DNA from: Croceibacterium xixiisoli
Lineage (GTDB): Bacteria > Pseudomonadota > Alphaproteobacteria > Sphingomonadales > Sphingomonadaceae
Assembly (NCBI RefSeq): GCF_009827305.1
Contig: NZ_WTYJ01000001.1
Coordinates: forward strand, 1,736,001-1,800,000
Length of the DNA stretch: 64,000 nucleotides
Direction of reading: 5' to 3'
The number at the start of each line of letters is the position of its first letter. The stretch's first letter is position 1. Of the stretch, positions 36,815 through 43,704 are shown one piece after another. A program made the position numbers and the translations under genes. The notes under the pieces are model-generated. The model saw only the letters and a list, made by a program, of their open reading frames with translations, was not told where the DNA came from and did no database searches.

Positions 36815-37138
36815 ATGGTCAAGGCTGAATGGGGCTCGAAGCGCAGCTGCCCCAAATGCGGTGAACGCTTCTACGACCTGGGCAAGGAAGATCCGGTAAC
36901 CTGCATCGAATGCGGGAACGAATGGGTTCCTGAGCCCGTGCTCAAGTCCAAGCAGCCGATCCCCTATGAGGAAGCGGTCAAGGACAAGAAGGTTGAAGAT
37001 CAGGATTCCGATCTGGCCGATGACGATCTGGAAGATATCGACGATGGCGAGGATTCGCCTGACAATGATGTCGACCTGGGCGGCGACGATGATCTGGGCG
37101 TGTCCGGTTCGTCTGACGGTGACGAAGAAGACAGCTAA
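36815..37138 (+). CDS. FYDLN-acid (TIGR02300) zinc-ribbon protein
   Basis: 107 residues from ATG 36815 with GAGGA upstream. The N-terminus WGSKRSCPKCGERFYDLGKE plus VTCIECGNEW gives a four-cysteine zinc ribbon; from residue ~60 the protein is almost all Asp/Glu/Ser (DDDLEDIDDGED). TIGR02300 proteins are largely confined to alphaproteobacteria and typically sit divergent from aroA as here. Function unknown. An over-long frame through the aroA antisense strand is not coding. Confidence 0.9.
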   Translation: MVKAEWGSKRSCPKCGERFYDLGKEDPVTCIECGNEWVPEPVLKSKQPIPYEEAVKDKKVEDQDSDLADDDLEDIDDGEDSPDNDVDLGGDDDLGVSGSSDGDEEDS

Positions 37139-37237
37139 AAAAATGAAAATGCCTCTTGCGTCGATGCCGTCCTCTCAATAGAGGGCGGCCTCCCGCAAGG
37201 GTGGTGCTTCTTCCCAGGAAGCGCCGGATGAAATGAC

Positions 37238-37313
37238 GGGGCCTTAGCTCAGCTGGGAGAGCGCCTGCATGGCATGCAGGAGGTCAGCGGTTCGATCCCG
37301 CTAGGCTCCACCA
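37238..37313 (+). tRNA. tRNA-Ala (anticodon GGC), copy 1
   Basis: 76 nt including encoded CCA. Acceptor GGGGCCT pairs with AGGCTCC; D-arm TTAGCTCAGCTGGGAGAGC; anticodon stem CCTGC/GCAGG with loop ATGGCAT giving GGC; T-arm AGCGGTTCGATCCCGCT. All invariant positions present. Confidence 0.97.
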
Positions 37314-37394
37314 TTTTCTTATCATCCGACTGTATTTGGGTTTCTGCCTCAATCCTGTTTGGGATTGGGTGCTTTCGACACCAGATGAAATGAC

Positions 37395-37470
37395 GGGGCC
37401 TTAGCTCAGCTGGGAGAGCGCCTGCATGGCATGCAGGAGGTCAGCGGTTCGATCCCGCTAGGCTCCACCA
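37395..37470 (+). tRNA. tRNA-Ala (anticodon GGC), copy 2
   Basis: Identical over all 76 nt to the copy 157 bases upstream, including CCA. Its flanks are part of the same direct repeat. Confidence 0.97.
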
Positions 37471-37780
37471 TTTTCCAACTTTCATGATGATGACGCGTTG
37501 CCTCGGCGCGGCGCGGATGTGTGCGCTGTGATCGCCATGGCCCACTGCCTGCGCAGGCAGAGCTTTACTCCACGGTCGGTTTCTGACAAAGGGCGCGTTC
37601 TTGCATGGGCAGGATCCTTCGGGATTCGTTCTGTGTGCTGATGATCGGGGCGATTGTCCCTCTCATTGTTATGCTGCACCGTTGTTGTGATTGGTGCTGC
37701 TGTTTTTGCCCCGCTGGCCGACGAGTTTTCGTCCGCCGGCGTTTTTCGCGTATTTCGCGATTGAGGAGTGACGCGAGGCC
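37471..37780. other. Intergenic region between tRNA-Ala and ffh
   Basis: 310 bases. It contains a perfect 16-base palindrome CTGCCTGCGCAGGCAG (37545-37560) that could fold as a 6-bp stem with GCGC loop, a weak candidate terminator for the tRNA unit. The remaining sequence is T-rich near 37670-37740 and should carry the ffh promoter and leader. No gene seen. Confidence 0.5.
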
Positions 37781-39235
37781 ATGTTCGACACGCTGTCCGA
37801 TCGCCTTACCGGGGTGTTTGATCGCCTGCGCGGCCGTGGCGCGCTGAACGAACAGGATGTTCGCGAAGCCATGCGCGAAGTGCGTGTGGCTCTGCTTGAA
37901 GCCGACGTGGCGCTGCCTGTCGCGCGCAGTTTCATCGACAAGGTAACCGAAAAGGCCGTTGGTCAGCAGGTGCTGAAATCGGTCACCCCGGGTCAGCAGG
38001 TCGTCAAGATCGTCAATGACGAACTCGTCGCCATGCTGGGCGGGGATGAGGTTGCGCCACTCGATCTCGATGCCCGCCCACCCGTCGTGGTGATGATGGT
38101 CGGCCTGCAGGGTTCGGGCAAGACCACCAGCACTGCCAAGATTGCCCGCCTGCTGAAGGAAAAGCAGGGCAAGAAGCCGTTGATGGCCTCGCTCGACGTC
38201 AATCGTCCGGCGGCGCAGGAACAGCTGAAGGTTCTGGGCGAACAGACGGGCGTAGCGACCCTGCCGATCATCGTCGGTCAGCAGCCGGTGGATATTGCCC
38301 GGCGCGCAATCGAGGCGGCCAAGCTGCAGGCGGTGGATGTGCTGCTGCTCGATACGGCGGGCCGCCTGCATGTCGATGAAGCATTGATGGCCGAAATGAA
38401 GGCTGTCGCATCGGTCACCACCCCGACCGAAGTGCTGCTGGTGGTCGATTCGCTGACCGGCCAGGATGCGGTCAATGTGGCGCAGAGCTTCTCTGACGAA
38501 GTGCCGCTGACCGGTGTCGTGCTGACCCGTATGGATGGCGATGCCCGCGGCGGCGCGGCCCTGTCCATGCGCGCCGTCACTGGCAAGCCGATCAAGTTTG
38601 CCGGCACCGGGGAAAAGCTCGATGCGATCGAGGCCTTCCATCCGGGTCGCGTGGCCAGCCGCATTCTCGGCATGGGCGACATCGTCGGCCTGGTCGAAAA
38701 GGCGGCTGCCGCTGTCGAGAAGGAAGAGGCCGATCGACTTGCCGAGCGCATGCTCAAGGGCAAGTTCGACATGAACGATCTGCGCAGCCAGCTGCGCCAG
38801 ATGCAGCAGATGGGCGGGCTGGGCATGCTGGCCGGGCTGATGCCGGGCATGAAGAAGGCCAAACAGGCGATGGCCAGCAGCGGCATGGATGACAAGGTGC
38901 TCGTGCATCTCGATGCGATCATCGGCTCGATGACGCCGCGCGAACGCGAAAATCCGGATTTGCTGAACGCCAAGCGCAAGAAGCGGGTGGCGGCCGGTTC
39001 CGGCACCAGCGTTCAGGAAGTGAACAAGCTGCTCAAGATGCATCAGGAAATGGGGCGCGCCATGAAGCAGATCCGCAAGATGGGCGGATTGAAGGGGCTT
39101 GGCGCCCTGTTCGGCAAGGGTGGCCTGGGTGCTGCCATGCCGGGCCTTGGTGGCCCTGGCGGAGCGGGCGGGATGCCCGGCCTGCCGGGCGGCCAATTGC
39201 CGCCGGATATGCAGAATTTTCTCAAGAACAAATGA
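37781..39235 (+). CDS. ffh: Signal recognition particle protein Ffh
   Basis: 484 residues. N-domain (MFDTLSDRLTGVFDRLRGR), GTPase G1 loop GLQGSGKTTSTAKIA, ASLDVNRPAAQEQL, DTAGRLHVDE (G3), TRMDGDARGGAALS (G4) and a methionine-rich M domain with GMKKAKQAMASSGMDD. The C-terminal glycine-rich tail (GLGGPGGAGGMPGLPGGQ) is common in alphaproteobacteria. Binds 4.5S RNA and nascent membrane proteins. Opens ffh-rpsP-rimM-...-trmD-rplS. Confidence 0.97.
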   Translation: MFDTLSDRLTGVFDRLRGRGALNEQDVREAMREVRVALLEADVALPVARSFIDKVTEKAVGQQVLKSVTPGQQVVKIVNDELVAMLGGDEVAPLDLDARPPVVVMMVGLQGSGKTTSTAKIARLLKEKQGKKPLMASLDVNRPAAQEQLKVLGEQTGVATLPIIVGQQPVDIARRAIEAAKLQAVDVLLLDTAGRLHVDEALMAEMKAVASVTTPTEVLLVVDSLTGQDAVNVAQSFSDEVPLTGVVLTRMDGDARGGAALSMRAVTGKPIKFAGTGEKLDAIEAFHPGRVASRILGMGDIVGLVEKAAAAVEKEEADRLAERMLKGKFDMNDLRSQLRQMQQMGGLGMLAGLMPGMKKAKQAMASSGMDDKVLVHLDAIIGSMTPRERENPDLLNAKRKKRVAAGSGTSVQEVNKLLKMHQEMGRAMKQIRKMGGLKGLGALFGKGGLGAAMPGLGGPGGAGGMPGLPGGQLPPDMQNFLKNK

Positions 39236-39268
39236 TTTCAGTGAATTGACTTGGAAAGGTAAGTTTTA

Positions 39269-39709
39269 ATGGCAACTTCTATTCGTCTTTCGCGCGGTGG
39301 CGCCAAGAAGCGTCCGTACTATCGCATCGTTGTGGCTGACAGCCGCAGCCCGCGCGACGGCAAGTATCTGGAACAGATCGGCACCTACAACCCGCTGCTC
39401 GCCAAGGATGACGCCAACCGCGTTCGCCTGAACGAAGACCGCGCCCGTTACTGGGTGGGTGTTGGCGCCCAGCCGACCGACCGCGTTGCCCGTTTCCTCG
39501 ACGCTGCCGGTGTCAAGGAACGCGCTGCCCGCAACAACCCGAAGCAGGCTGAGCCGGGCGAAAAGGCCAAGGAACGCGCTGAAGAACGCGCTGCCAAGCT
39601 GGCCGAAGCCGAAGAAGCAGCCAAGGCTGCTGCCGAAGCACCTGCCGCTGAAGAAACCGCTGCAGAATCGACCGAAGAAGCTCCGGCTGCAGAACAGACC
39701 GAAGGCTGA
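39269..39709 (+). CDS. rpsP: 30S ribosomal protein S16 with long Ala/Glu tail
   Basis: 146 residues. The first ~85 are canonical S16 ([48 protein letters not shown]). Residues ~90-146 are an Ala/Glu/Lys-rich extension ([17 protein letters not shown]) not needed for the fold; E. coli S16 has 82 residues. Such tails are usual in sphingomonads and relatives. Confidence 0.96.
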   Translation: MATSIRLSRGGAKKRPYYRIVVADSRSPRDGKYLEQIGTYNPLLAKDDANRVRLNEDRARYWVGVGAQPTDRVARFLDAAGVKERAARNNPKQAEPGEKAKERAEERAAKLAEAEEAAKAAAEAPAAEETAAESTEEAPAAEQTEG

Positions 39710-39763
39710 TTGGCCGATGGCTTGCCTGATCGATGTCAGGCGGGCCAGACAGGGTTGACAGAC

Positions 39764-39802
39764 GGAAGGCGCAACCCCTGTGGTTGCGCCTTCCTTGTTT
39801 TT
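39764..39802 (+). terminator. Terminator between rpsP and rimM
   Basis: A perfect 13-bp stem (GGAAGGCGCAACC / GGTTGCGCCTTCC), five-base loop, then TTGTTTTT. It lies 54 bases after rpsP and 20 bases before rimM, so it should attenuate transcription into rimM and the genes beyond. Confidence 0.9.
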
Positions 39803-39822
39803 GCGCTGCATAGGCGCCGGAT

Positions 39823-40314
39823 ATGAACATGACTGAAAAACAGGTGACGCTCGCCGCCATTGCCGGCGCCCATGGCATAAGCGGGGAAGTGCGTCTGAAG
39901 CTCTTTGGCGAAGGGCTGGCAGAACTCAAACGGCACAAGAGCTTCAACGGCGGGGCGCTGACGCTCAAATCGGTGAAGAGCGACAACAAGGGGGGCGCGA
40001 TTGCCCGCTTTGTCGAAATCACCGATCGCACGGCGGCGGAAAAACTGCGCAGCACGCTGCTGACGATCCCCCGTTCCGCACTGCCCGCCTTGGGTGATGG
40101 CGAATATTATCATGCCGATCTGGTCGGTCTGCCTGCCGTGTCGGACACCGGGGAACAACTGGGCACCGTGGTTGCGGTGGAAAATTTCGGGGCCGGCGAT
40201 ATCCTCGAAATCGAACGCGCGGATGGCAAGCGCTTCATGGTGCCGATGCGGGAAGAGGCTGTCCCCTCCTGGAACGAGCAACAGGCGACGATCAGCGCCG
40301 ATTTTGTTGAGTAA
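39823..40314 (+). CDS. rimM: Ribosome maturation factor RimM
   Basis: 163 residues. LAAIAGAHGISGEVRLKLF is the RimM N-domain signature; the PRC-barrel C-domain has YYHADLVGLPAVSDTGE, GAGDILEIERADG and FMVPMREEAVP. Assists 30S head assembly around S19. Normally directly before trmD; here two unrelated genes intervene. Confidence 0.95.
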   Translation: MNMTEKQVTLAAIAGAHGISGEVRLKLFGEGLAELKRHKSFNGGALTLKSVKSDNKGGAIARFVEITDRTAAEKLRSTLLTIPRSALPALGDGEYYHADLVGLPAVSDTGEQLGTVVAVENFGAGDILEIERADGKRFMVPMREEAVPSWNEQQATISADFVE

Positions 40315-40321
40315 GGCATGG

Positions 40322-40903
40322 ATGTCACGGTCAGGTTCCGCCGCAGCCGATGATCCCGTCTGGCAGGTGCTGCGCGACTATCGGATTGGCCCGCCCGACG
40401 CATCACTGACCTTCGATCAGCGCTTGGCACGCGAAAACGGCTGGAACGCCGGTTTCGCGAACCGGGTAATCGCGGAATATTACCGCTTCTGCTTGCTTGC
40501 GATACGATCCGGCCATGCCGTGACCCCGTCGGATGCGGTCGATCAGGCCTGGCATCTGCATCTGACCTACAGCCGCGATTATTGGGAACGCTTCTGCCCT
40601 GACGTCCTCGGCGCAAAGCTGCATCATGGTCCCACGGCGGGCGGTTCGGATGAACAGACCCGCTATTACGATCAATATGCCGCGACGCTGCGCAGCTATG
40701 AACAGGTCTTTGGCGAAAATCCCCCCGAAGACATTTGGCCTGCCGCCGCGCAACGCTTCGGAAAAGATGCGCGTGCCATTCGTGTACACCCGCATGAATT
40801 CATCTTCCTTCCCCGAAAACTTGCGATTATCAGTGCCGTACTGGCCCTGCTAGTAATGGTGTTTCTTGGGGGAATCGCCGGTGAATGGATTGAATCCGTT
40901 TGA
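40322..40903 (+). CDS. Glycine-rich-domain (GRDP)-like protein with C-terminal membrane helix
   Basis: 193 residues from ATG 40322, 7 bases after rimM (an ATG 4 bases earlier is out of frame). Core AVDQAWHLHLTYSRDYWERF followed by LGAKLHHGPTAGG and then QTRYYDQYAATLRSYEQVFG matches the family annotated as glycine-rich domain-containing (DUF1399-like). A C-terminal helix (AIISAVLALLVMVFLGGIAG) anchors it. The gene overlaps the next by 23 bases. Function unknown; family members frequently neighbour TIGR04222 proteins, as here. Confidence 0.75.
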   Translation: MSRSGSAAADDPVWQVLRDYRIGPPDASLTFDQRLARENGWNAGFANRVIAEYYRFCLLAIRSGHAVTPSDAVDQAWHLHLTYSRDYWERFCPDVLGAKLHHGPTAGGSDEQTRYYDQYAATLRSYEQVFGENPPEDIWPAAAQRFGKDARAIRVHPHEFIFLPRKLAIISAVLALLVMVFLGGIAGEWIESV

Positions 40904-41723
40904 ATGGACTGGGCCTGCCTTTCTTGTTCTGTACGTTGTCGCTCTGATCATCGCCTTCGGCGGCAGCGTGCTGCTGTCGCGTTGGCTGCGGCAGGATGGG
41001 CATCGCGGCGCCGCGATCAATGATGATGACATGGCCGTGCTGACCGGCGGCCGCGACCGGCTGGCGCAGACCATCACGGCCCGGCTCTATGCCTGTGGCG
41101 CAGTCCGCATCGATAGATCGGGCATTCACCTGCCGCTTGACTGGGGGCGGCATGGCAGCGCGGTTCCCAACCGCGCCGCGCTCCATCGCGATGAGCAGGA
41201 TTTTGCCACCTGGCCCGATCTGCTTCGTGCAACCGTCCCATTTGCCGAACGGGTGGAACGGCGGCTGGCCGATAGCGGCCTTATGATGAACAAGGCCGAT
41301 GCCCAGGGCTTCGCGCTGCAGGCGGCATTCCCCCTGATGCTGCTGATCATTTGCGCGATCCTGCGCTATGCGGAAGGCGTCCAATGGGATCGGCCCACCG
41401 GTTTTTTGGTGATTTTCGTGGTGACGACGATCGTCATCGCGATCGTCAGGGTCACAGGCTACGATCAGCGCACCAGGGCCGGCCGGGATGTTGCCATGGA
41501 TGCTCAGCAACGCGGTGCGCGGTTGAAGCGGGCGCCCAATCACGACGAACTCAGCACCGCTGTGTCCCTGTTCGGCATGGCCGTGCTGGTCGGCACGCCT
41601 TTCAGCATGCTCAATGATTTTCGTTCTGCGGGCAATTCGGGCGATGGCAGCGGCGCCACCAATACCGATGCCGATGGCGATGGCTGCGGCAGTTCGGGCT
41701 GCGGGGGGTGCGGCGGCGGATAG
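40881..41723 (+). CDS. TIGR04222-like membrane protein with Gly/Cys-rich tail
   Basis: 280 residues from GTG 40881 with GGGGGA upstream. Membrane helices near the N-terminus (AFLVLYVVALIIAFGGSVLL) and in the middle (PLMLLIICAILRYA; GFLVIFVVTTIVIAIVRV). The last ~30 residues read DGDGCGSSGCGGCGGG, a Gly/Cys tail characteristic of the TIGR04222 family. Co-translated with the GRDP-like gene. Function unknown. Confidence 0.78.
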   Translation: MNGLNPFEWTGPAFLVLYVVALIIAFGGSVLLSRWLRQDGHRGAAINDDDMAVLTGGRDRLAQTITARLYACGAVRIDRSGIHLPLDWGRHGSAVPNRAALHRDEQDFATWPDLLRATVPFAERVERRLADSGLMMNKADAQGFALQAAFPLMLLIICAILRYAEGVQWDRPTGFLVIFVVTTIVIAIVRVTGYDQRTRAGRDVAMDAQQRGARLKRAPNHDELSTAVSLFGMAVLVGTPFSMLNDFRSAGNSGDGSGATNTDADGDGCGSSGCGGCGGG

Positions 41724-41786
41724 CGGCAGGGCTTGGGGCCAGCGCGGAAAGGTGTAGAGGGGGCCTGAATTTCGGAGCCTGACTGC

Positions 41787-42533
41787 ATGACTTTCGCCGC
41801 CACCGTGCTGACCCTTTATCCAGACATGTTCCCCGGTCCGCTTGGCCAGTCGCTTGCCGGCCGTGCGCTCCAGCGCGGTGACTGGGCGTTGAATGCGGTG
41901 CAACTGCGCGATTTTGCGCAGGACAAGCACCGCACCGTGGATGACACGCCGGCCGGGGGCGGCGCCGGCATGGTGCTCAAGGCAGATGTGCTCGCTGCCG
42001 GCATCGACCACGCGCTGGCGCTGCAGCCGGCTTGCCCCGTGCTGGCCATGACCCCGCGCGGGAAGCCGATCACCCAGGCCCGCATCCGGCAATTGGCGGA
42101 AGGCCCAGGGGTGACTCTTCTATGCGGTCGGTTCGAAGGTTTCGACGAACGCATTTTCGCTGGCCGCCCGGTCGAACAGGTCAGCCTGACCGACATTATT
42201 CTGTCGGGCGGAGAGACGGCGGCCTTGGCGATTCTCGATGCTTGCATTCGCCTGCTTCCCGGCGTAATGGGCGCGGCTTCCAGCGGTACCGAAGAATCCT
42301 TCGAAGAAGGGTTGCTCGAATATCCGCACTATACCCGACCTGTCGAATGGGAAGGGCGCACGATCCCTGAAGTGCTGCGATCGGGGGATCATGCGAAGAT
42401 AGCCGCCTGGCGTAAAAGCCGGTCGGTGGAAGACACACGGTTACGCAGGCCGGACCTTTGGGAACGCTATTGTGGCGTTCGGGACCAGTCTGCCTCTGGC
42501 GCGCGGCATGAAGATAGGGATACGGATCGATGA
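41787..42533 (+). CDS. trmD: tRNA (guanine37-N1)-methyltransferase
   Basis: 248 residues. SPOUT knot enzyme: [20 protein letters not shown] at the N-terminus, [31 protein letters not shown] and [15 protein letters not shown] in the knot. Methylates G37 to prevent frameshifting. Overlaps rplS by four bases. Confidence 0.97.
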   Translation: MTFAATVLTLYPDMFPGPLGQSLAGRALQRGDWALNAVQLRDFAQDKHRTVDDTPAGGGAGMVLKADVLAAGIDHALALQPACPVLAMTPRGKPITQARIRQLAEGPGVTLLCGRFEGFDERIFAGRPVEQVSLTDIILSGGETAALAILDACIRLLPGVMGAASSGTEESFEEGLLEYPHYTRPVEWEGRTIPEVLRSGDHAKIAAWRKSRSVEDTRLRRPDLWERYCGVRDQSASGARHEDRDTDR

Positions 42534-42901
42534 ACCTGATCCAGCAGATCGAAGCCGAAAACATCGGCAAACTGACCGAAGGCAAGGACCTTCCGGATTT
42601 CCGCCCGGGTGACACGCTGCGCGTCGGCGTGCGCGTTGTTGAAGGCGAACGGACCCGCGTGCAGAACTACGAAGGCGTCTGCATCGCCCGTTCGAACCGC
42701 GGCATGGGCAGCAACTTCACTGTCCGCAAGATCAGCTTTGGTGAAGGCGTGGAACGTGTGTTCCCGCTCTATTCGCCGAACATCGACAGCATCACCGTGG
42801 TTCGCCGTGGTGTCGTGCGTCGTGCGAAGCTCTATTACCTGCGCGGCCGCACTGGCAAGCGCGCTCGTATCGCCGAACGTCGCGATACGCAGAGCAAGTA
42901 A
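42530..42901 (+). CDS. rplS: 50S ribosomal protein L19
   Basis: 123 residues. [51 protein letters not shown] and [17 protein letters not shown] are all L19 hallmarks. Last gene of the ffh-trmD operon, followed by a terminator. Confidence 0.97.
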   Translation: MNLIQQIEAENIGKLTEGKDLPDFRPGDTLRVGVRVVEGERTRVQNYEGVCIARSNRGMGSNFTVRKISFGEGVERVFPLYSPNIDSITVVRRGVVRRAKLYYLRGRTGKRARIAERRDTQSK

Positions 42902-42951
42902 TTCACCTGCGCCGGGCGGGGTATTCCTCGCCTGCCAGATCGAATTCGATG

Positions 42952-42983
42952 AAGGGGGTGGCTCGTTGAGTCGCCCCCTTTTT
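42952..42983 (+). terminator. Terminator of the trmD-rplS unit
   Basis: A stem pairing AAGGGGG(T)GGC with G(T)CGCCCCCTT, loop around TCGTTGA, followed by TTTTT. It lies 50 bases after rplS. Confidence 0.85.
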
Positions 42984-43026
42984 CGTGTCCCGAACGTTGC
43001 TCTCGCGAAAAGAGAGGAACCTGACC

Positions 43027-43635
43027 ATGCGAATGACAATCTGTGCCGGTGTGCTTGCCCTTATGACGACGGCCTGTTCTGCGGAAACGCCCGATCAGCC
43101 CCAGTCCGATCCCGCTAGCCCTGCCGCATCTGCCCAACCGGGAGAGCCAGCCACCCCCGCCAGTCCAATCGCGGCCAGAACTTCGCAATTCTCCAAAACC
43201 ACCGACTGCCGGGTCATCGAATCCACCTCCGAAGAAGGTGGATATTTCAAACACGCCTGCAACGGTCCGGCGGGCCACAGCCTGACCGTGACGGAAAGCG
43301 ACCTGCGGCAGAATGTGGAGGTCAATTTCCCCGACGGTGCCACCGCCAATCTCAAGCTGTCGTCCGCGACCCAGCGCAGCGGCTTCAACAAGGTGGGGGA
43401 AACGGTCGAATGGCGCGGCACGGGAGAAGGCGCTGCCTGGAAGCCTGACGCCCTGGTGCTGCGCTATCTGGTGCAGGATCAGCCCGAAGCGACGACCGAC
43501 ACGCCCTATCTGCTGGTCGTAAGGCTGGACGGCACGAAAAGCTGCATCACCCATGAAGTCGCGCCGGGCGCAAGCCAGAGCGATCAGGCGCGTGCACTGG
43601 CCGATGATCCCACGGTCGGGCAATGCCTGTCGTAA
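43027..43635 (+). CDS. Putative lipoprotein of unknown function
   Basis: 202 residues from ATG 43027 with GAGAGGAA upstream. Signal AGVLALMTTACSAE has a cysteine where a lipobox would place it, although TTAC is not an ideal match. A Pro/Ala/Ser linker follows, then a ~130-residue globular part with four cysteines (TTDCRVIES; HACNGP; SCITHE; GQCLS). Not recognised. Ends before a 10-bp hairpin. Confidence 0.75.
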   Translation: MRMTICAGVLALMTTACSAETPDQPQSDPASPAASAQPGEPATPASPIAARTSQFSKTTDCRVIESTSEEGGYFKHACNGPAGHSLTVTESDLRQNVEVNFPDGATANLKLSSATQRSGFNKVGETVEWRGTGEGAAWKPDALVLRYLVQDQPEATTDTPYLLVVRLDGTKSCITHEVAPGASQSDQARALADDPTVGQCLS

Positions 43636-43643
43636 TTGGCCTG

Positions 43644-43672
43644 CAGGGGCAGAACTGGACGATCTGCCCCTG
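43644..43672 (+). terminator. Hairpin after the lipoprotein gene
   Basis: Perfect 10-bp stem (CAGGGGCAGA / TCTGCCCCTG) with a nine-base loop, only a weak T-rich tail (TGTTTC). Likely terminator between the lipoprotein and peptidase genes. Confidence 0.6.
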
Positions 43673-43704
43673 ATGTTTCACAAGGCCCGCCTGGCTATCG
43701 GGTG

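Larger units (their letters stand above)
37227..37475 (+). repeat. 92-nt direct repeat carrying two tRNA-Ala genes
   Basis: The unit 37227-37318 (GATGAAATGAC, tRNA, CCATTTTC) recurs identically at 37384-37475, an offset of 157 bases. The 65 bases between are not repeated. This is a tandem duplication of one tRNA with short flanks. Confidence 0.95.

Noticed and set aside
35252-37138. A single 628-codon plus-strand frame joining aroA antisense to the FYDLN gene
   Set aside because: Only the last 107 codons, from ATG 36815 with its own ribosome-binding site, match a known family; the rest is aroA antisense.
37545-37560. 16-base perfect palindrome as a protein-binding site or terminator
   Set aside because: As RNA it gives only 6 bp and has no T-run; kept only as a note in the intergenic entry.
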